From NCBI GenBank assembly GCA_013146195.2, contig CM028378.1, positions 40,438,828-40,502,827 on the forward strand: a stretch of 64,000 bases of DNA, in the 5' to 3' direction. Shown here piece by piece: positions 21,601 through 34,600 of this stretch. The notes beneath the pieces are model-generated. The model did no database searches, was not told where the DNA came from, and saw nothing but the letters and a program-made list of their open reading frames with translations. The first letter of the stretch is position 1. Each line of letters opens with the position of its first letter. Both the position numbers and the translations under genes were made by a program. Source of the DNA: Codonopsis lanceolata. Taxonomy: Eukaryota > Streptophyta > Magnoliopsida > Asterales > Campanulaceae.

Positions 21601-24600
21601 TCTTAAAACCCTATACAAAGCCTGTAGATGAACAGAAGTAGGTGAATGGACAAACTGGCTTAACACATGAGCAGCAAAAGACACATCAGGTCTTGTCACT
21701 GTGAGGTATAACAGTTTACCCACCAATTGTCTATACATGGAAGGATCTGTAAGAGGATCCCCATCAGAAGCCAACAGCTTGGTATTAGGGTCTAAGGGAA
21801 TAGTAAAGGGTTTGGCATTGATCAAATTTGCACAAGCAATGACATCTAAGGCATACTTTCTTTGGCTTAAGTGGAATCCCTGAGATGACCTAGTAATATC
21901 TATTTCCAATAATATTTAATGAAACCAAGATTCTTGATACTAAACTGAGCATCCAAAATAGTCTTCAAGTTGTCAATGGTAGGCAGATCATTACCAGTAA
22001 TAATAATGTCATCCACATAAACCAATCTGCATGTGATTGTGTGAAGCCAAGATGAAGAAGAAGCCTCAGTCAACTTTGCAAACCATTGTCTTGAAGCTTG
22101 CTTCAAGCCATGAAGAGATTTTTGAAGTTTGCAAATTAAGTTGGAGTTCTGAAATTTAGTATAGCCCTGTGGCAAAGCCATATACACCTCCTCCTCCAAG
22201 TCACCATGCAGAAATACATTATTAACATCCAACTGATGGACATCCCAACCCTTAGCAGCTGCAACACTAAGGAGAGATCTAATAGAAACCATTTTGGCAA
22301 CTGGAGAAAATGTTTCTTGGTAGTCAATGCCTTCTGATTGAGTATATCCTTTGCCACAAGTCTGGCTTTATACCTTTCAATAGTACCATCAGCATGATAC
22401 TTAACCTTATACACTCATTTGCAGCCAATAACCTTCTTACCAGGAGGCAAAGGAACAAGTTGCCAAGTATGGTTAATTTCCAAAGCTGTTAGTTCTTTTG
22501 TCATAGCATCAATCCGGTGAGCATGTGTGATTGCCTGAGTATAAAAACTAGAACTGAAGATTATGACTTGAATCAAATTGGTCATAGTGAATGAAGGACT
22601 GAAGATTATGTTTGGACGAGGTGGAATTAGCAAAAGGCTTAACAAAATCCTTAAGTTTGACGGAAGGGACTTTAATCCTTTGTGACCTTCTAAGAAGAGG
22701 AATGGGATCTGCAACTGGAATGTGAGGAATGGGATCTGTAACTGGTATTGGTGGGACATATTGCTGTAAGTTTGGCAAATGAGATGAAGAACTAGTAGGT
22801 GTGTGAATTATAGGCTATGGATCATCAACTGGCCAGGTTAAAGGATTGGGTGCAGATTGGGTAATGGGTGTGCAAGTATGGTCAATAAAAGGATAGACAT
22901 GTTCATGAAAAACCACATGCCTACTGGCAAAGAGTTTCTTTGTTTCCAGGTTATATAAGAGGTAACCCTTTTGGCCAGATGGATAACCTAAAAACATAGA
23001 TGGAATGGCCCTTGAAGCAAACTTGTCTGAATCATGGACAAATGAATAACAGAGACAACCAAATGATTTTAAGGAAGAATAATCAACTGTGGTCTGGAAA
23101 AGTATTTCAAATGGTATCTTAAACTCAGTTGCTTTAGTGGGTATTCTATTGATGAGGTGTGTGGCTGCAAGTAAACAATAGCCCCAGAAATGTCTAGGAA
23201 GGCCAGCTTGAAACCTAAGTGCTCTGGTCATTTCAAGTAACTGTTTGTGTTTTCTCTCCACCACACCATTCTGTTGTGGTGTGTAAGGACATGAAGATTG
23301 GTGAGTGATCCCAAGGCTAGCAAGGAAAGGGGTCAGTTCTTGGTTAAAAATTTCTGACCCATTGTCTGTTCTAATGGTTTCAATAGTTGTGTGAAAATGA
23401 GTATTGACGTAAGCAATGAAGGTCTGCAATGTTTTGAATACATGTAACTTGGTTGGGAGCAAATAAGTCCAAACACATCTAGAAAAATCATCCACAATAG
23501 TAAGGAAGTATTTACATCCATTCATGGTAGAAATTCTATAGGGACCAAAGATCAATATGCAATAATTCAAAACAGTGTTTACTTTGAGAAGTACTATCAG
23601 AGAAAGATAATTTGTGTTGCTTAGCAAGAGGGCAAACATTACAAAACTCTATACAATTTGTGTTCTCTTTGGAACTGGATTTAAAAACATGAGTCAGTTG
23701 TGGGATTCTCTTCAAAGTAGACAATGAGGGGTGGCCAAGCCTTTTGTGCCAAAGTTCAGAAGATGAGGTGGTATGTGCTTGCAAATTTCCCAGGAACAGC
23801 AGATGAAACAGAATGGTAGTTACTGGAGCCTTGAAGAATGAATAGACCTCCATGTAGACTACCAGTGGCAATGGTTCTCTTCAGCTGGTCCTGGAAGACA
23901 CATGTGTTTTTAGTGAAATAAACAGTATGAGTGGATTGGGAAAGAACTGTAGGAATGGATAAAAGGTTGAACCTAAAGCTAGGAACATTTAGGACATTAT
24001 GTACAGTAAGATCTGTGGAAAGACTTACTGAACCTTTGTGAGTAATAGTGGCACTAGTGCCATTAGGGAGAGACAAAACAATAGGCTTAGGAAGTGCAAC
24101 AAAAGAATGCATTAGAGAAAAGGATATACAAATATGGTCTGTGGCCCCTGAATCCAATACCCAAGCATTCAAATTATTATGAACAAATGCTACACAATTT
24201 TCATAACAGCAAGTGGAAATACCTGTACCTGCAAAATGAACATTTGAGCAAGAAGCCATAGCTGCAATGTGGTCCTCTGGATGATGTTTTTCCTTCAGCA
24301 TATCCAATACTTGATTGAGTTGAGCCTTTAACATATTGATATCATCCTGGGAATTAGCATCATTGCCATTCTTAGCCTGCACTTGCATAGCTTTTGCTCC
24401 ACCACTAGCATTCTGATTATTGTGAACCCTGGTACTTTCAAACTTGTTTGGTTGCTTATTATTGTTCAGAGAGTAAGCAGGATGCCCAACAGGAAAACCA
24501 TTCAGCTTGTAACAATCATTCTTAATGTGACCCTCCCTATTGCAGTAATTGCAGTAAATCCCTTTCTTGAAAGGAGGTTTAACATAGCCACCCTTATTAC

Positions 24601-26407
24601 CAGCATAATTAGATGATTTAAAACTTGCTGCCACAGTTTTATTCTCTGATTCAACACATGTTTGATTGACATTAACTGTAGAATGATTGACAGAAGTTGC
24701 AATAACATTGTACTCAGGTATATAACCAACCCTCAATGACTCCTCTTGTTTGACCATATAATAAGCTTCTCCTATACTAGGAAGAGGCTTCATTCTTAAG
24801 ATTTGGCCTCTAATGTTAGCATAACTATCATGCAACCCCATCAAAAATTGCATTAACTTCTTTCTCTGCTCTCGAGATTCATGTGCTTTAACAGCCCCAC
24901 ATTGACAGTTGTTACATGAACATGCAGTAATAGTATCTAAGGCAATGCTCTCATCCCACAAACCTTTCATTTTGTGATAGTAATTCTCTACAGAATTGTC
25001 TCTCTGTTCTAATCTATGTAAATCCTTTTCCAATTGAAATGCCCTATGGCCATCTATATTCAAATATCGTTCTTTCAACTCATTCCATACAACACATGCT
25101 GAAGAAACAAAACACAGGCTATTGCTAATATCCTCATAAATAACATTAAAAATCCAGGATATCACCATATCATTGGCACAAGCCCAAAGAGGATATAAAG
25201 CAGAATTAAGTTCAGGAATAGGGAAGGTACCATTTATCAAGGATGACTTATTCTTAGCAGATAACGAAATCTGCATTGATCTGGACCACGCACTATAGTT
25301 GTCAGTTCCAGTAAGTTTGGTGGAGATTAAAACCAATCCAGGATGGTCGTTATTATGGATAAACAATGGATGCATGTTGGAGTCTATAGCAATTTCCATT
25401 GAACTGGTTCCTTGATTTCTTACTGGTGCTCTGTTGTTATTCACCACAGTAGGCTCCTCAGTCTCACCGTTCGCCCTTGATGAACTTCGAACTTACACAA
25501 GAGAACATCTCAAGATGAGATTACCGAATTGATAAGGATAACTTCCAGAAGAGAATCGAAAAAGTGTTTCCAGAAAGAAGGTTGAAACAAATTTTCCAGA
25601 AAGAGAAGAGGCTTTAGATCCAAAGCTCTGATACCATGTCATGATTGATTAAATTGAAATATAAGAACTGGAATTTGGTGATGAAGAGAGGATTCATCAT
25701 TTCTGAATGTTGAAGTGTGTACAATAATACGGGAATCAGAAAGCTTTATACAACTGAGATCTAACAAACTAACCACCTGTAGGCTGTACAAAAATACAGA
25801 AAAGTCCTTCTAACTGAATGTACAAAATACTCTTGTGCCCCTCTATCTAAGACATACTGAACAAGTGTAATGTTATTTCCATATATCTACATGGAAGGCT
25901 TGACAGTTGCAAACAGCTTCTGCAAATCATTCTTGATATTCCACCGTTGTACATTGTTAGCTTGAACATCCATCATGCCTTCACTATGGTCAATAGTGCA
26001 GCTGTCATTTATGCTTTCAGCTTTGCTTAATTTGGGATTCTTTATTGGAGCTTATTTTTTATCGTTAAGTTTAAAACAACGTTTCTCAAATAATAAATAT
26101 GTAATGAGTCTATTACCTCCTACAGAGTTGGCGAGAACTGCATTAGAGCTTCGCCCGAAAGTAGAGAAGCTAAAGACCAAAATTGCAGAGGAAGCTAATC
26201 GTAGTAGGATTGAGAGGTTGCAAGCAAATGGAGAATTGTTTAGTTCGAAGCTCGGCAATGGTAACATCGCTAATTTTTTTGTCCCTCTTGAATTCTGAAA
26301 CTTGTTTTCCAAAGGACCTTTTTTTTTTTTTTTTTTTAACTGCAGGCCTATCCAATGCAACACTCAAAGAACTTGAAGAATTTATAGCTAATTTAAGGAC
26401 CAAGTGA
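18490..26407 (+). CDS. MIS12: MIS12 kinetochore protein, 7 exons
   Basis: MIS12 is a core subunit of the MIS12/MIND complex that joins centromeric chromatin to the NDC80 complex at the kinetochore. Exons: 18490-18611, 18693-18750, 18918-19037, 19591-19686, 19781-19919, 26126-26260, 26346-26407. All junctions are GT-AG and the joined frame is 243 codons without a stop, close to plant MIS12 length. The start reads MEGSESEAIFESMNLNPQLF. An N-terminal helical part is followed by PPGFSLP and then a long coiled coil (LRGKLTLVGKESAELNKELQ). The last exon ends LKELEEFIANLRTK. The first donor lies in a CT microsatellite (CA|GTCTCTC). Intron 5 is about 6.2 kb because it holds a complete Copia element. 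Coding sequence is intact; whether the large intron is spliced cleanly cannot be seen. Confidence 0.92.
18612..18641 (+). repeat. (CT)n microsatellite at the intron 1 donor of MIS12
   Basis: The 5' splice site is the first GT of a gtctctct run of about 30 bp, so the donor lacks the usual purine-rich +3 to +5 bases. Confidence 0.85.
20697..21052 (-). repeat. 3' LTR of the Copia element
   Basis: Direct repeat of 25637-25995, about 98% identical by eye. Confidence 0.95.
20929..25447 (-). pseudogene. Copia gag-pol polyprotein, disrupted
   Basis: Order on the minus strand: gag (from MVNNNRAPVRNQGTSS at 25447), zinc knuckle CNYCNREGHIKNDC near 24540, protease AWVLDSGATDHIC near 24160, integrase (ELWHKRLGHPSLSTLKRIP, then TIVDDFSRCVWTYLL near 23500). 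It continues with reverse transcriptase (QLDVNNVFLHGDLEEEVYMA near 22220, then VYVDDIIITGND) and RNase H (SFAEAEYRALATVSSEIIWL). This is the Copia order, integrase before RT. The single frame is broken between gag-protease and integrase (about 23760-23870), near 22800, near 22415 and near 21905. The copy is probably nonautonomous despite similar LTRs. Confidence 0.93.
25620..25636 (-). other. Primer binding site (tRNA-Met) of the Copia element
   Basis: On the minus strand TGGTATCAGAGCTTTGG lies directly after the 5' LTR; TGGTATCAGAGC is complementary to the 3' end of plant initiator tRNA-Met. Confidence 0.9.
25637..25995 (-). repeat. 5' LTR of the Copia element
   Basis: Matches 20697-21052. 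The minus-strand end CATGACA abuts the tRNA-Met primer site (25620-25636). Confidence 0.95.
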
Positions 26408-26860
26408 ACTGGGGCAATTGGATCATCAGTTTGGATGTTCAATTGACGGATCCATGTACCTCTGGTAGCAATGTAATTCTGTGGTCATCTGCGTGTATCC
26501 GTTCTACATTGTGATTTTGCGATTTCCTGTGACTTTTGATTACTATGCCTATAACCATACAAAACATTATTGTCTCGTATTTCCCATCTATTGAGTTTGT
26601 GGATGTATCTTCAGACTATCTCCTGCCAGTACAGCTGCAAATCATTCCTTGTTTCAAAGTTCACCTCCATCAGATGTTGCATCTGTCGGCAACTATCAAA
26701 ATCGCCCCTTTTCCTGCAACTGACTTTTCTATCATCAACCGAAGCAAATCATTTCATTTCATCAACAGCAAGGCATATGCTACAGCCTACAGCCAAGTTT
26801 CTTCTTCAATGTTTTTATTTATTATGTTAAGTCTTAAGACGGCATTACTGTACTTTAATA
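26408..26860. other. 3' flank of MIS12
   Basis: The first 200-400 bp probably include the MIS12 3' UTR. No other gene or element is seen before the Helitron end at 26861. Confidence 0.4.
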
Positions 26861-28039
26861 CTAGTTATTTAGCCCGTGCTATGCACGGGTATAATGTGGG
26901 ATATATATATTTTTGTAATAATAATATAACTTTTAGACATTATAATTAGATTGTTAATCTCTTCTATTGTTATAATTTTTTTTATATTGTTACTAAAATT
27001 AAACGATTTTTTTACCTAAATACTTTTAAAATTAATATAAGTTTCTAGCTAACGTGAGATACATATTTTGTATTAATAATAATAGTAATTTTTTTATCTA
27101 AAGACTTAAAATTAACATTTAACTTGATAATAATATTAGAAGTCATTTTGTTGAAAAAATTTAAAATCATAATTTATTTTTAAACAATGTGGATACATAT
27201 TTTATATTTTTATTGGTAATGAAAGTTTAAGTCTTTTATCTAAAAAGTTTAAAACCAACACTACATTCTAACCATATGGTATACATATTTTCTATTAGTA
27301 ATAATAGTAGTGGATAAAAGATTTTTTAAACAATATTCATTTTTAAACAATGTGGATACATATTTTCTATTGGTAAGAACAAAAAATGTCTTTATCTAAT
27401 GACTTTTATAACAAATACTCATTTCTAAATAATATGAGATACATTTCTTTGTAACCAATGTGAGATACATCATCTAAAAACTTTTTAAACAAATATCACT
27501 TTATAACAAATGTGAAATATTTCTCTTCTATTGCTAATAATTGTAAACTTTTAAAATCAACATCACTCTCTAACCAATGTGTAATACATATCCTCATTTG
27601 GTAATAATAGAAGAAGTCTTTTATTTTAAAAATTTTATAACCAACATCTCTTCCTAAATAATGTGGGATACATCTCTTCTATTACATTGACGATAAAAGT
27701 AAAAGTCTTTTATCTAAAGACTTTTAAAACTAACATCATTTTTTAGCAAATGTAAGATATCTCTTCTATTAGTAATAATAGTAAAAGTTTTTCTTATCTA
27801 AAATTAAAATCAACATCACTTTCTAACCAATGTGAGATATACATATTCTATTGATAATAATGGTAGAAGTCTTCTATTTAAAGGCTTTAAAAACAAACAT
27901 TACCCTCTACCAAATGTATGATACATCTATTCTATTGGTAATAATAGTATTTTTAAAACCAACATTAATTTATAGCCAATGTGTGATACATCTTTTCTAT
28001 TGATAATAATAGTAGAATACTTTGTAACCAATGTGAAAT

Positions 28040-29000
28040 ACTTGCATCCATGTGGAAGCTTTAAAAACTTTTGGTTTTCAAGTGACTTTGAAAATCAACA
28101 TCACTTTCCAACCAATGTATGATGCATTTCTTCTATTGATACTTAATAATAGAATTTTTAAAATCAACATCAATTTCTAACCAATGTGGGATACATCTCT
28201 TCTATTGTTGAAAAATAGTGTTTTTAGTGAAAAAAATTGTGCAACTTGAGGCACGAAATTCTTTACGTGTCATTTGTTTGTTGACGAAGGTAATTGCGCA
28301 AATTTGTTCTACTCGGTGAGAGCATCAAAATGATATATTTATTTATCCAAATCAAGTTTTGGGTAATAAGATATAAAGACTTAAAGTATAATACTTGTTA
28401 AAAAAATTAATGTTTTTAGTGAGAGAAATTATGCAACTTGAGGCACAAATTTCTTTACGTGTAATTTGTTTGTTGGCGAATGTAATTACGCAAATGTATT
28501 CTACTCGGTGAGAGCATCGAAATCATATATTTATTTGTCCAAATCGAGTTTTGGATGAATAAGATATCAAGAGTTAAAGTATAATACTTATTAAAAATTA
28601 GTGTTTTTAGTGAAAGAAATTATGCAATTTGAGGCACAAATTTCTTTATGTGTCATTTGTTTGTTGACAAAAGTAATTGTGCAAATGTGTTCTACTCGTC
28701 AAGAACATCGAAATGATATATTTATTTGTCCAAATCAAGTTTTGGATGAATAAAATATCAAAGCTTAAAGTATGATGTTAAAAGTGAGTCATTAGAAGAA
28801 ATATCTAACCTTGAAGAGTTTTATCCCACATTGGTTAGAAGTAATGTTAGTTGTAAATTTTTTTAAATATAAGTCTTCTACTATTGACAATAGAAGAAGT
28901 TATATATACTAATACTAATACCCATTATCATTATGATTATTATTATGTATTATTATTAGTTAATTATTATTAGTTAATGGTTAGAAAACCAAAAGTATAT
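28040..29000. repeat. Helitron internal duplication, copy A
   Basis: From gcatccatgtggaagcttta through three ~190-bp units (ttgaggcac... tactcggtgagagcatc) to gttagaaaaccaaaag; repeated at 29545-30500 in the same orientation and order. Confidence 0.8.
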
Positions 29001-29459
29001 ATATATATATTATATTGCTAATAATAGTAAGTCTTTTATATAATCTAAAATAATTAAAAATCAACATCATTTTTTAACCAATGTGAGATATACATTTTCT
29101 ATTGGTAATAATGGTAGAAGTTTTTTAACAAAAAACTTTAAAAATCAACATCACTTTATAACAAATGTATGATACATCTTTTCAATTAGTAATTAATAAT
29201 AATATTTTTAATACAAACATCAATTTCTAACCAATGTGTGATACATCTCTTCTATTGGTAATAATAGTAGAATATTTTGTAACCATGTGAGATACATCTC
29301 TTGTAAAAGTGAAAGTCTTTAGTCTTTTAAAGACTTTAAAATCTAACATTTTCTTTTTAAACAATGTGTTATAATATAAAATAATTTAAACTCAACATCA
29401 TTTTCTAGCCAATGTGAGATATACATCTTCTATTGGTAATAATTGTAAAAATATTTTAT

Positions 29460-29460
29460 C

Positions 29461-29488
<28 letters not shown>
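29460..29488. repeat. (TA)n microsatellite
   Basis: About 28 bp of AT dinucleotides just before a Helitron 5'-end-like sequence; similar TA runs sit at 28995 and 30586. Confidence 0.8.
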
Positions 29489-29492
<4 letters not shown>

Positions 29493-29544
29493 GGTGAGGA
29501 GCACTATGGTTGTGCCACCTCACCACCTTTGGATAAATCTTCAT

Positions 29545-30500
29545 TCTAAAGCATCCATGTGAAAGCTTTAAAAACTTAAGTTTTCTAGTGACTTTGAAAA
29601 TCAACATCACTTTCCAACCAATGTATGATGCATGATGCATTTCTTCTATTGGTACTTAATAATAGAATTTTTAAAACTAACATCAATTTCTAACCAATGT
29701 GGGATACATCTCTTCTATTGTTGAAAAATTAGTGTTTTTTGTGAAAGAAATTGTGTAACTTGAGGCACGAATTTCTTTACGTATCGTTTGTTTGTTAACG
29801 AAGGTAATTGCGCAAATGTATTCTACTCGGTGAGAGCATCAAAATGATATATTTATTTGTCCAAATTGAGTTTTTGATAATAAGATATCAAGACTTAAAG
29901 TATAATACTTGTTAAAAAAATTAGTGTTTTTAGTGAGAGAAATTGTGCAACTTGAGGCATTAATTTCTTTACGTGTCATTTGTTTGTTGGTAAATGTAAT
30001 TGTGCAAATGTGTTCTACTTGGTGAGAGCATCGAAATGATATATTTATTTGTCCAAATTGAGTTTTGGATGAATAAGATATCAAGAGTTAAAGTATAATA
30101 TTTATTAAAAAATTAGTGTTTTTAGTAAAAGAAATTGTGCAACTTGAGGCACAAATTTCTTTACGTGTCATTTGTTTGTTGACAAAAGTAATTGTGTAAA
30201 TATGTTCTACTCGGCAAGAACATCGAAATGATATATTTATTTGTCCAAATCAAGTTTTGGATGAATAAGATATCAAAGCTTAAAGTATGATGTTAAAAGT
30301 GAGTCATTAGAAGTAATATCTAACCTTGAAAAGTTTTATCCCACATTGGTTAGAAGTAATGTTAGTTGTAAAAGTTTTTAAATATAAGTCTTCTACTATT
30401 GATAATAGAAGAAGTTATATATACTAATTCTAATACCCCTTATCATGTTGATTGTTATTAGGTATTATTATTAGCTAATGGTTAGAAAGCCAAAGGTTTT
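29545..30500. repeat. Helitron internal duplication, copy B
   Basis: Second copy of the block at 28040-29000, including three ~190-bp units beginning near 29720, 29910 and 30100. Confidence 0.8.
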
Positions 30501-30975
30501 TAAAACTTTCACATGGATGATTTAGAATGAAGATTTATCTAAAGGTGGTGAGGTGACACAACCATAGTGCTCCTCACCAACTTTAAATATATATATATAT
30601 ATAGATTTGTAAGTCTGACAATTAGGTGAGTGGATCGGTTTGGGATGTATAATGGGTTGAAATGGGTCTGAATCTCCAAATTTTTTCTTAATCATTCATA
30701 TATTTATAGACCTCAATAATTTGAGCAGCGGCGTTATCTATTCATGTCACATGAATTCTCTAATCTCTAGTATCCACGTTTACTCGAGAGGTAGTTCTAT
30801 TAAACTTATTAGGAAGCTACTACTAATCTTTGGAGAAAATTTATCTTAGTTTTCATTGTTTGATTTTCAAATGTGACCTTTTTTAACGGGACCTACGGAG
30901 TAAATTATATTAATATGGTCAAATATGTGACCTCACAATCTAAAATTATGTTAATATAGCTAAATACATTTCTTA

Positions 30976-31188
30976 TTTCGTCCGTTTTTAAATAATTATC
31001 TTCTTTAAAAAAATTCTTTTTAGGGAAAACACTTTTATTACTTTATATTTACTTTTTCTACCTATTTTAATTATGGTACACACTCATTATTTAAGGGAAT
31101 TAAAGGAAATTATATATTTCACTAATATTTATAATATAATTAATTGTGTTCAGGTCAAAATAAATAATATTTTGAAATTTAGACGGAG
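30976..31188. mobile_element. Stowaway-like MITE
   Basis: The right end reads gaaatttagacggag followed by TA. The left end, ttcgtccgtttttaaat, is its imperfect complement. The interior (actttttctacctattttaa) matches the partial copy at 55869-56043. Tc1/mariner-derived Stowaway elements have CTCCGTC-type ends and TA duplications. Confidence 0.65.
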
Positions 31189-31299
31189 TAATTTTTTTCC
31201 GCTCAATTTTCTTACATGTACCCTTCCTGAAACAACAACATTAAATATACAAGTGACAACAAGAAAACTTTTGCAAAAATAAATAAATAGATACAAAAC

Positions 31300-31430
31300 T
31301 AAGTATAACCTAGTGATGAATAATCAGTAAATCGACAACAAAACTTCATCTCCAAGTAATAGATTATGGGTTCGAGTCATTGTAAGGGTAAATGGGGAAT
31401 TACAATTGATCCTTTTTTTTAAAAAAAAAT
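31300..31430. mobile_element. Possible SINE remnant
   Basis: gattatGGGTTCGAGTCattg (about 31363-31382) contains a Pol III B-box-like block, followed by a T/A-rich tail near 31412. The A box is not clear. Low confidence. Confidence 0.3.
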
Positions 31431-31620
31431 GAATAAAAAGCATTAAAATCATCCAACGAGGAAAAAGGAAGGGTGAAATTTGGGTCGGTTTATTTTGAAT
31501 AATTTTCAATCATTACGGTACCCTATGTTTTTTTAACCAGAAAAAAACACTTTGGGGACGAAATGACTACGATACCCTTAATGAACCAAAGGCGTGTTAC
31601 AGATCACTTACTCAATGCAT

Positions 31621-34600
31621 CTAGACTTGCACATCCGGTTCCGGAACCGACGATTCTTGACAAGGGGTATGTGAAACCATATTCGAACCATAAATCCGGT
31701 TCACGGTTCCAAAAAAATTATTATTTCTAATGTTTTTTTTCAACATTTTATGTTTTTTAAAACTATCTTTAAACCTTTTTAAACTTTGTGTTAAATATTT
31801 TTTGAATTTTTATAAGTGACCAAAAGTTTAAATTACAATTTTTGTAAAATAACAAAAATATTTCGTAAAAAAAAAGGGACGGTACCCTGACCAATTTTAT
31901 TAATATAATAAAAATTATAATGAGGGGGACAACCAATGAACCAAAGTCAAATGAGTCTTACCTCTAAATTACAAAAAAAAATCTAAAAATTGCAATTAAG
32001 TTAATGAAATGAGCGGGTAGTTCAATCGCTTCCGATCGGTATATTATCATCAAAGCCCTCCTCCTCCTCGGAAGTAGCTACCTTGTCTTGTGTTCGATTG
32101 GATGCTTTAACTCAATCGTACACCAAAAGTTGATGTTATAAATTTATTGGGCTCAACATTGACCTTCTTTCATCAAAAACACAGTCTGACATGCTAAATG
32201 TTTATTCAACGGCAACGGTTGAGGCAGGAGTAGCTAGGACCTTCTTTGCAATTAATAATAGAGTTGAATAATTTTTGGGTCATTCTCGCCCACCACTTTA
32301 AAATATCAAAATTTTCTATAGAACCGAAAATATAAATCAAGTTATAATGTATTTTTCATCATCCCTTGTTCGTTTTTTAGTTCTTGTAGGGATAAAATTA
32401 TCTACCCAACAAAAAGGGTCATCACTAGGTTAACTACTCCTACTATTATCTACATCTTCATTACTGATATTAGTACTATAAATTGTGTTATATGCTTTAA
32501 AAAGTGAATATAAAATATTTTTAACTTCATTCAAAGTATTTTTTAGATTTGGAATATGGTCAGTTGAAAATAAGTCAACGTCATTGGGGAATAAATATCA
32601 TAATAATATTTTAGCATTACTTCTAAATCATCTTGTCTTATTTTAAGAGCTAATATTTTAGCTACTAAAAACAATGGTAAAATGTTCAAAAAATATTTTA
32701 GTCATCTTATTCTCATATTAGCACTACATTCACCAAAAAATGGGACAATATGTAAAATGTTTGAATATATAATTAATTTTAACACAATACTTTAAAACTA
32801 ATACGGAAGTAGGATAATAAGAACCAGATAATTGTTCGGTAGCTTCGTTAAAAACTTTCAAAATCATCTTTAAATTATCACAAACATCTCATTGATGAGG
32901 AAATATTGAAAGAGTGTAATCTATGGATTGGAAAAATGCACATAATTATTCCTGATGTTGACAAGATTCATATAATATTTTATAGGTGAAATTTCATCGG
33001 TTTGCAACATCCATATGAAATTATGTATGTCCCATATTTTGTTGTCTACAAAATTTAGTTTTTTTTTAAAAAAATATTATGTTGTCTCATCAAATCTGAT
33101 ACAATTTGTCTAATCGGTTTAATTTCATCACGTAAAGTCGTCAAACCATCTTACACACACAAATTTAAAATATGACATATGCAAATAACATGAAAAAATT
33201 TACCATCAATTGATGGTTGACAAAATGAAATGAGTTCGGTAAACTAGCATTATTATTTGAAATATTATCAAATCAAATTGAATTTTTTTAAATATAAATC
33301 ATATTCTTTTGAAACACCTATAATTTTTGCGAAAATATTACAAAAATTATGTATAGTATCAAAGTCTTTAAATCAAATTAATCGTTTTTGCATTATCCAT
33401 GTGTTATCAATCTAATGACATGCAATTGTTATATAATCATGTCACTATATATCACTCCAAATATCTACACATATTGATTTTTTTTTTACAATAAATTTAT
33501 AAACATAGTAGCTAATGTGTTTTTTCCTTCTAGACAAATAATTTTTGTGTCACAAGTAGTCATATTTCTATGAAGTTCTTTAGCGGCATGATTTAATGCC
33601 AATTGTGCAAAATTTACCCATAAAACATCATTTGCAAATTAAACGGTAAACCTATAGCACAAATCAAATTTACTAGTTGTTTTCTATGCATGGCTTCAGT
33701 AAATTTAAATAGAGTAGACGTACCTTGTTATGATGAACCCACAACTACTTGGATTTGTGTTTGCCCTTCTTCCATTTTGACCTTGTCGGGATGCTTGTTC
33801 TTTATGCGCTTTTTATACGTGTCGTATCAATTTCCAGTTTTAAAGCTGAATGTGACGTTGCAATAATGCACGTGACTAAAATTTTTTTACCTTCAAGATG
33901 CGTTATTGTATAATGCATCGTGAATATATGAGATTGTCCCGTTGTTCGAGCTCGGGTGCCACATTGAACTCAACCTCCTCTTGTTGTTCCACCAAAGGTT
34001 TGAGTGATACTCTCTTGAGTACGAGGATTCGTTTAGGAGGTGTGAGGATTTATCGGCTCATCACCCATTGAATTGTTTACATCAAATTCGTCATCGCTAA
34101 AATCTAAACTAATTGGCGTTTCTAAATTTTGCCAAAAATTATCATCGAGACCAATTCTCTTCGACTTGGGGATTCTTGGAAGCTTTGCCTTTTCCCTTGT
34201 TCATACCGGATCGAGAAGAAGAAATTTTTTTTGTAGAATAAATGTAATAAAATAATAAAATAACATAATAAAATGAAGTTAATAGTATAAATTAATAACT
34301 AATAAACAATTAAAATAGTAACTAGTAAACGCATATAATTTAAAACGTAGTAATTAACAACAATTAATAACTAGTAAGTATAATATTAAAACAAAATTAA
34401 TAAATATTAAAAGTACTTTAATATTAAAGTTAATAACTAATAACAAAAATAATAGTATTTAATAATAATATAGATAATTAAAAATGTAATTAATATAATT
34501 CATAGTACTTAATAAATATTATATATAATTACAACAAAAAATATAATTAATAAAAATTAATTAATAAACTTACTAAATATTTGGAGAGTAGTAGCCTAGT

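Larger units (their letters stand above)
20697..25995 (-). mobile_element. Complete Ty1/Copia retrotransposon in MIS12 intron 5
   Basis: Two direct LTRs (20697-21052, 356 bp; 25637-25995, 359 bp) bound a 5299-bp element in reverse orientation to the gene. The 5-bp duplication GTGCA flanks both sides (20692-20696 and 25996-26000). Next to the 5' LTR, read on the minus strand, is TGGTATCAGAGC, the classic primer site for initiator tRNA-Met. Next to the 3' LTR is a GGGAGGGG polypurine tract. The LTRs differ by about six substitutions and a few small indels, so the insertion is fairly recent. LTRs end CA on one side, but start TA rather than TG on the other, in both copies. The polyprotein is disrupted. 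Confidence 0.96.
26861..30605 (-). mobile_element. Non-autonomous Helitron rich in internal repeats
   Basis: The left end read on the minus strand has a perfect hairpin CCCGTGC-ATA-GCACGGG (26873-26889), then CTAG and a host T, the Helitron 3' end (hairpin, CTRR, inserted between A and T). The right end read on the minus strand starts TCTATATATATATATA and lies next to a host A, fitting the Helitron 5' TC end. The 3745-bp body has no helicase or Rep. It is built from ~85-bp units (ctaaccaatgtgagatacat, taataatagtagaagtc), ~190-bp units, and a ~950-bp direct duplication. Near 29485 a sequence resembling the element's own 5' end (aaaattggtgaggagcacta) occurs in the opposite orientation, so one Helitron may be nested in another. 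Confidence 0.7.

Noticed and set aside
31073..31282. A 69-codon frame in the Stowaway-like MITE
   Set aside because: Lies across a non-coding MITE and its flank; no conserved motif.
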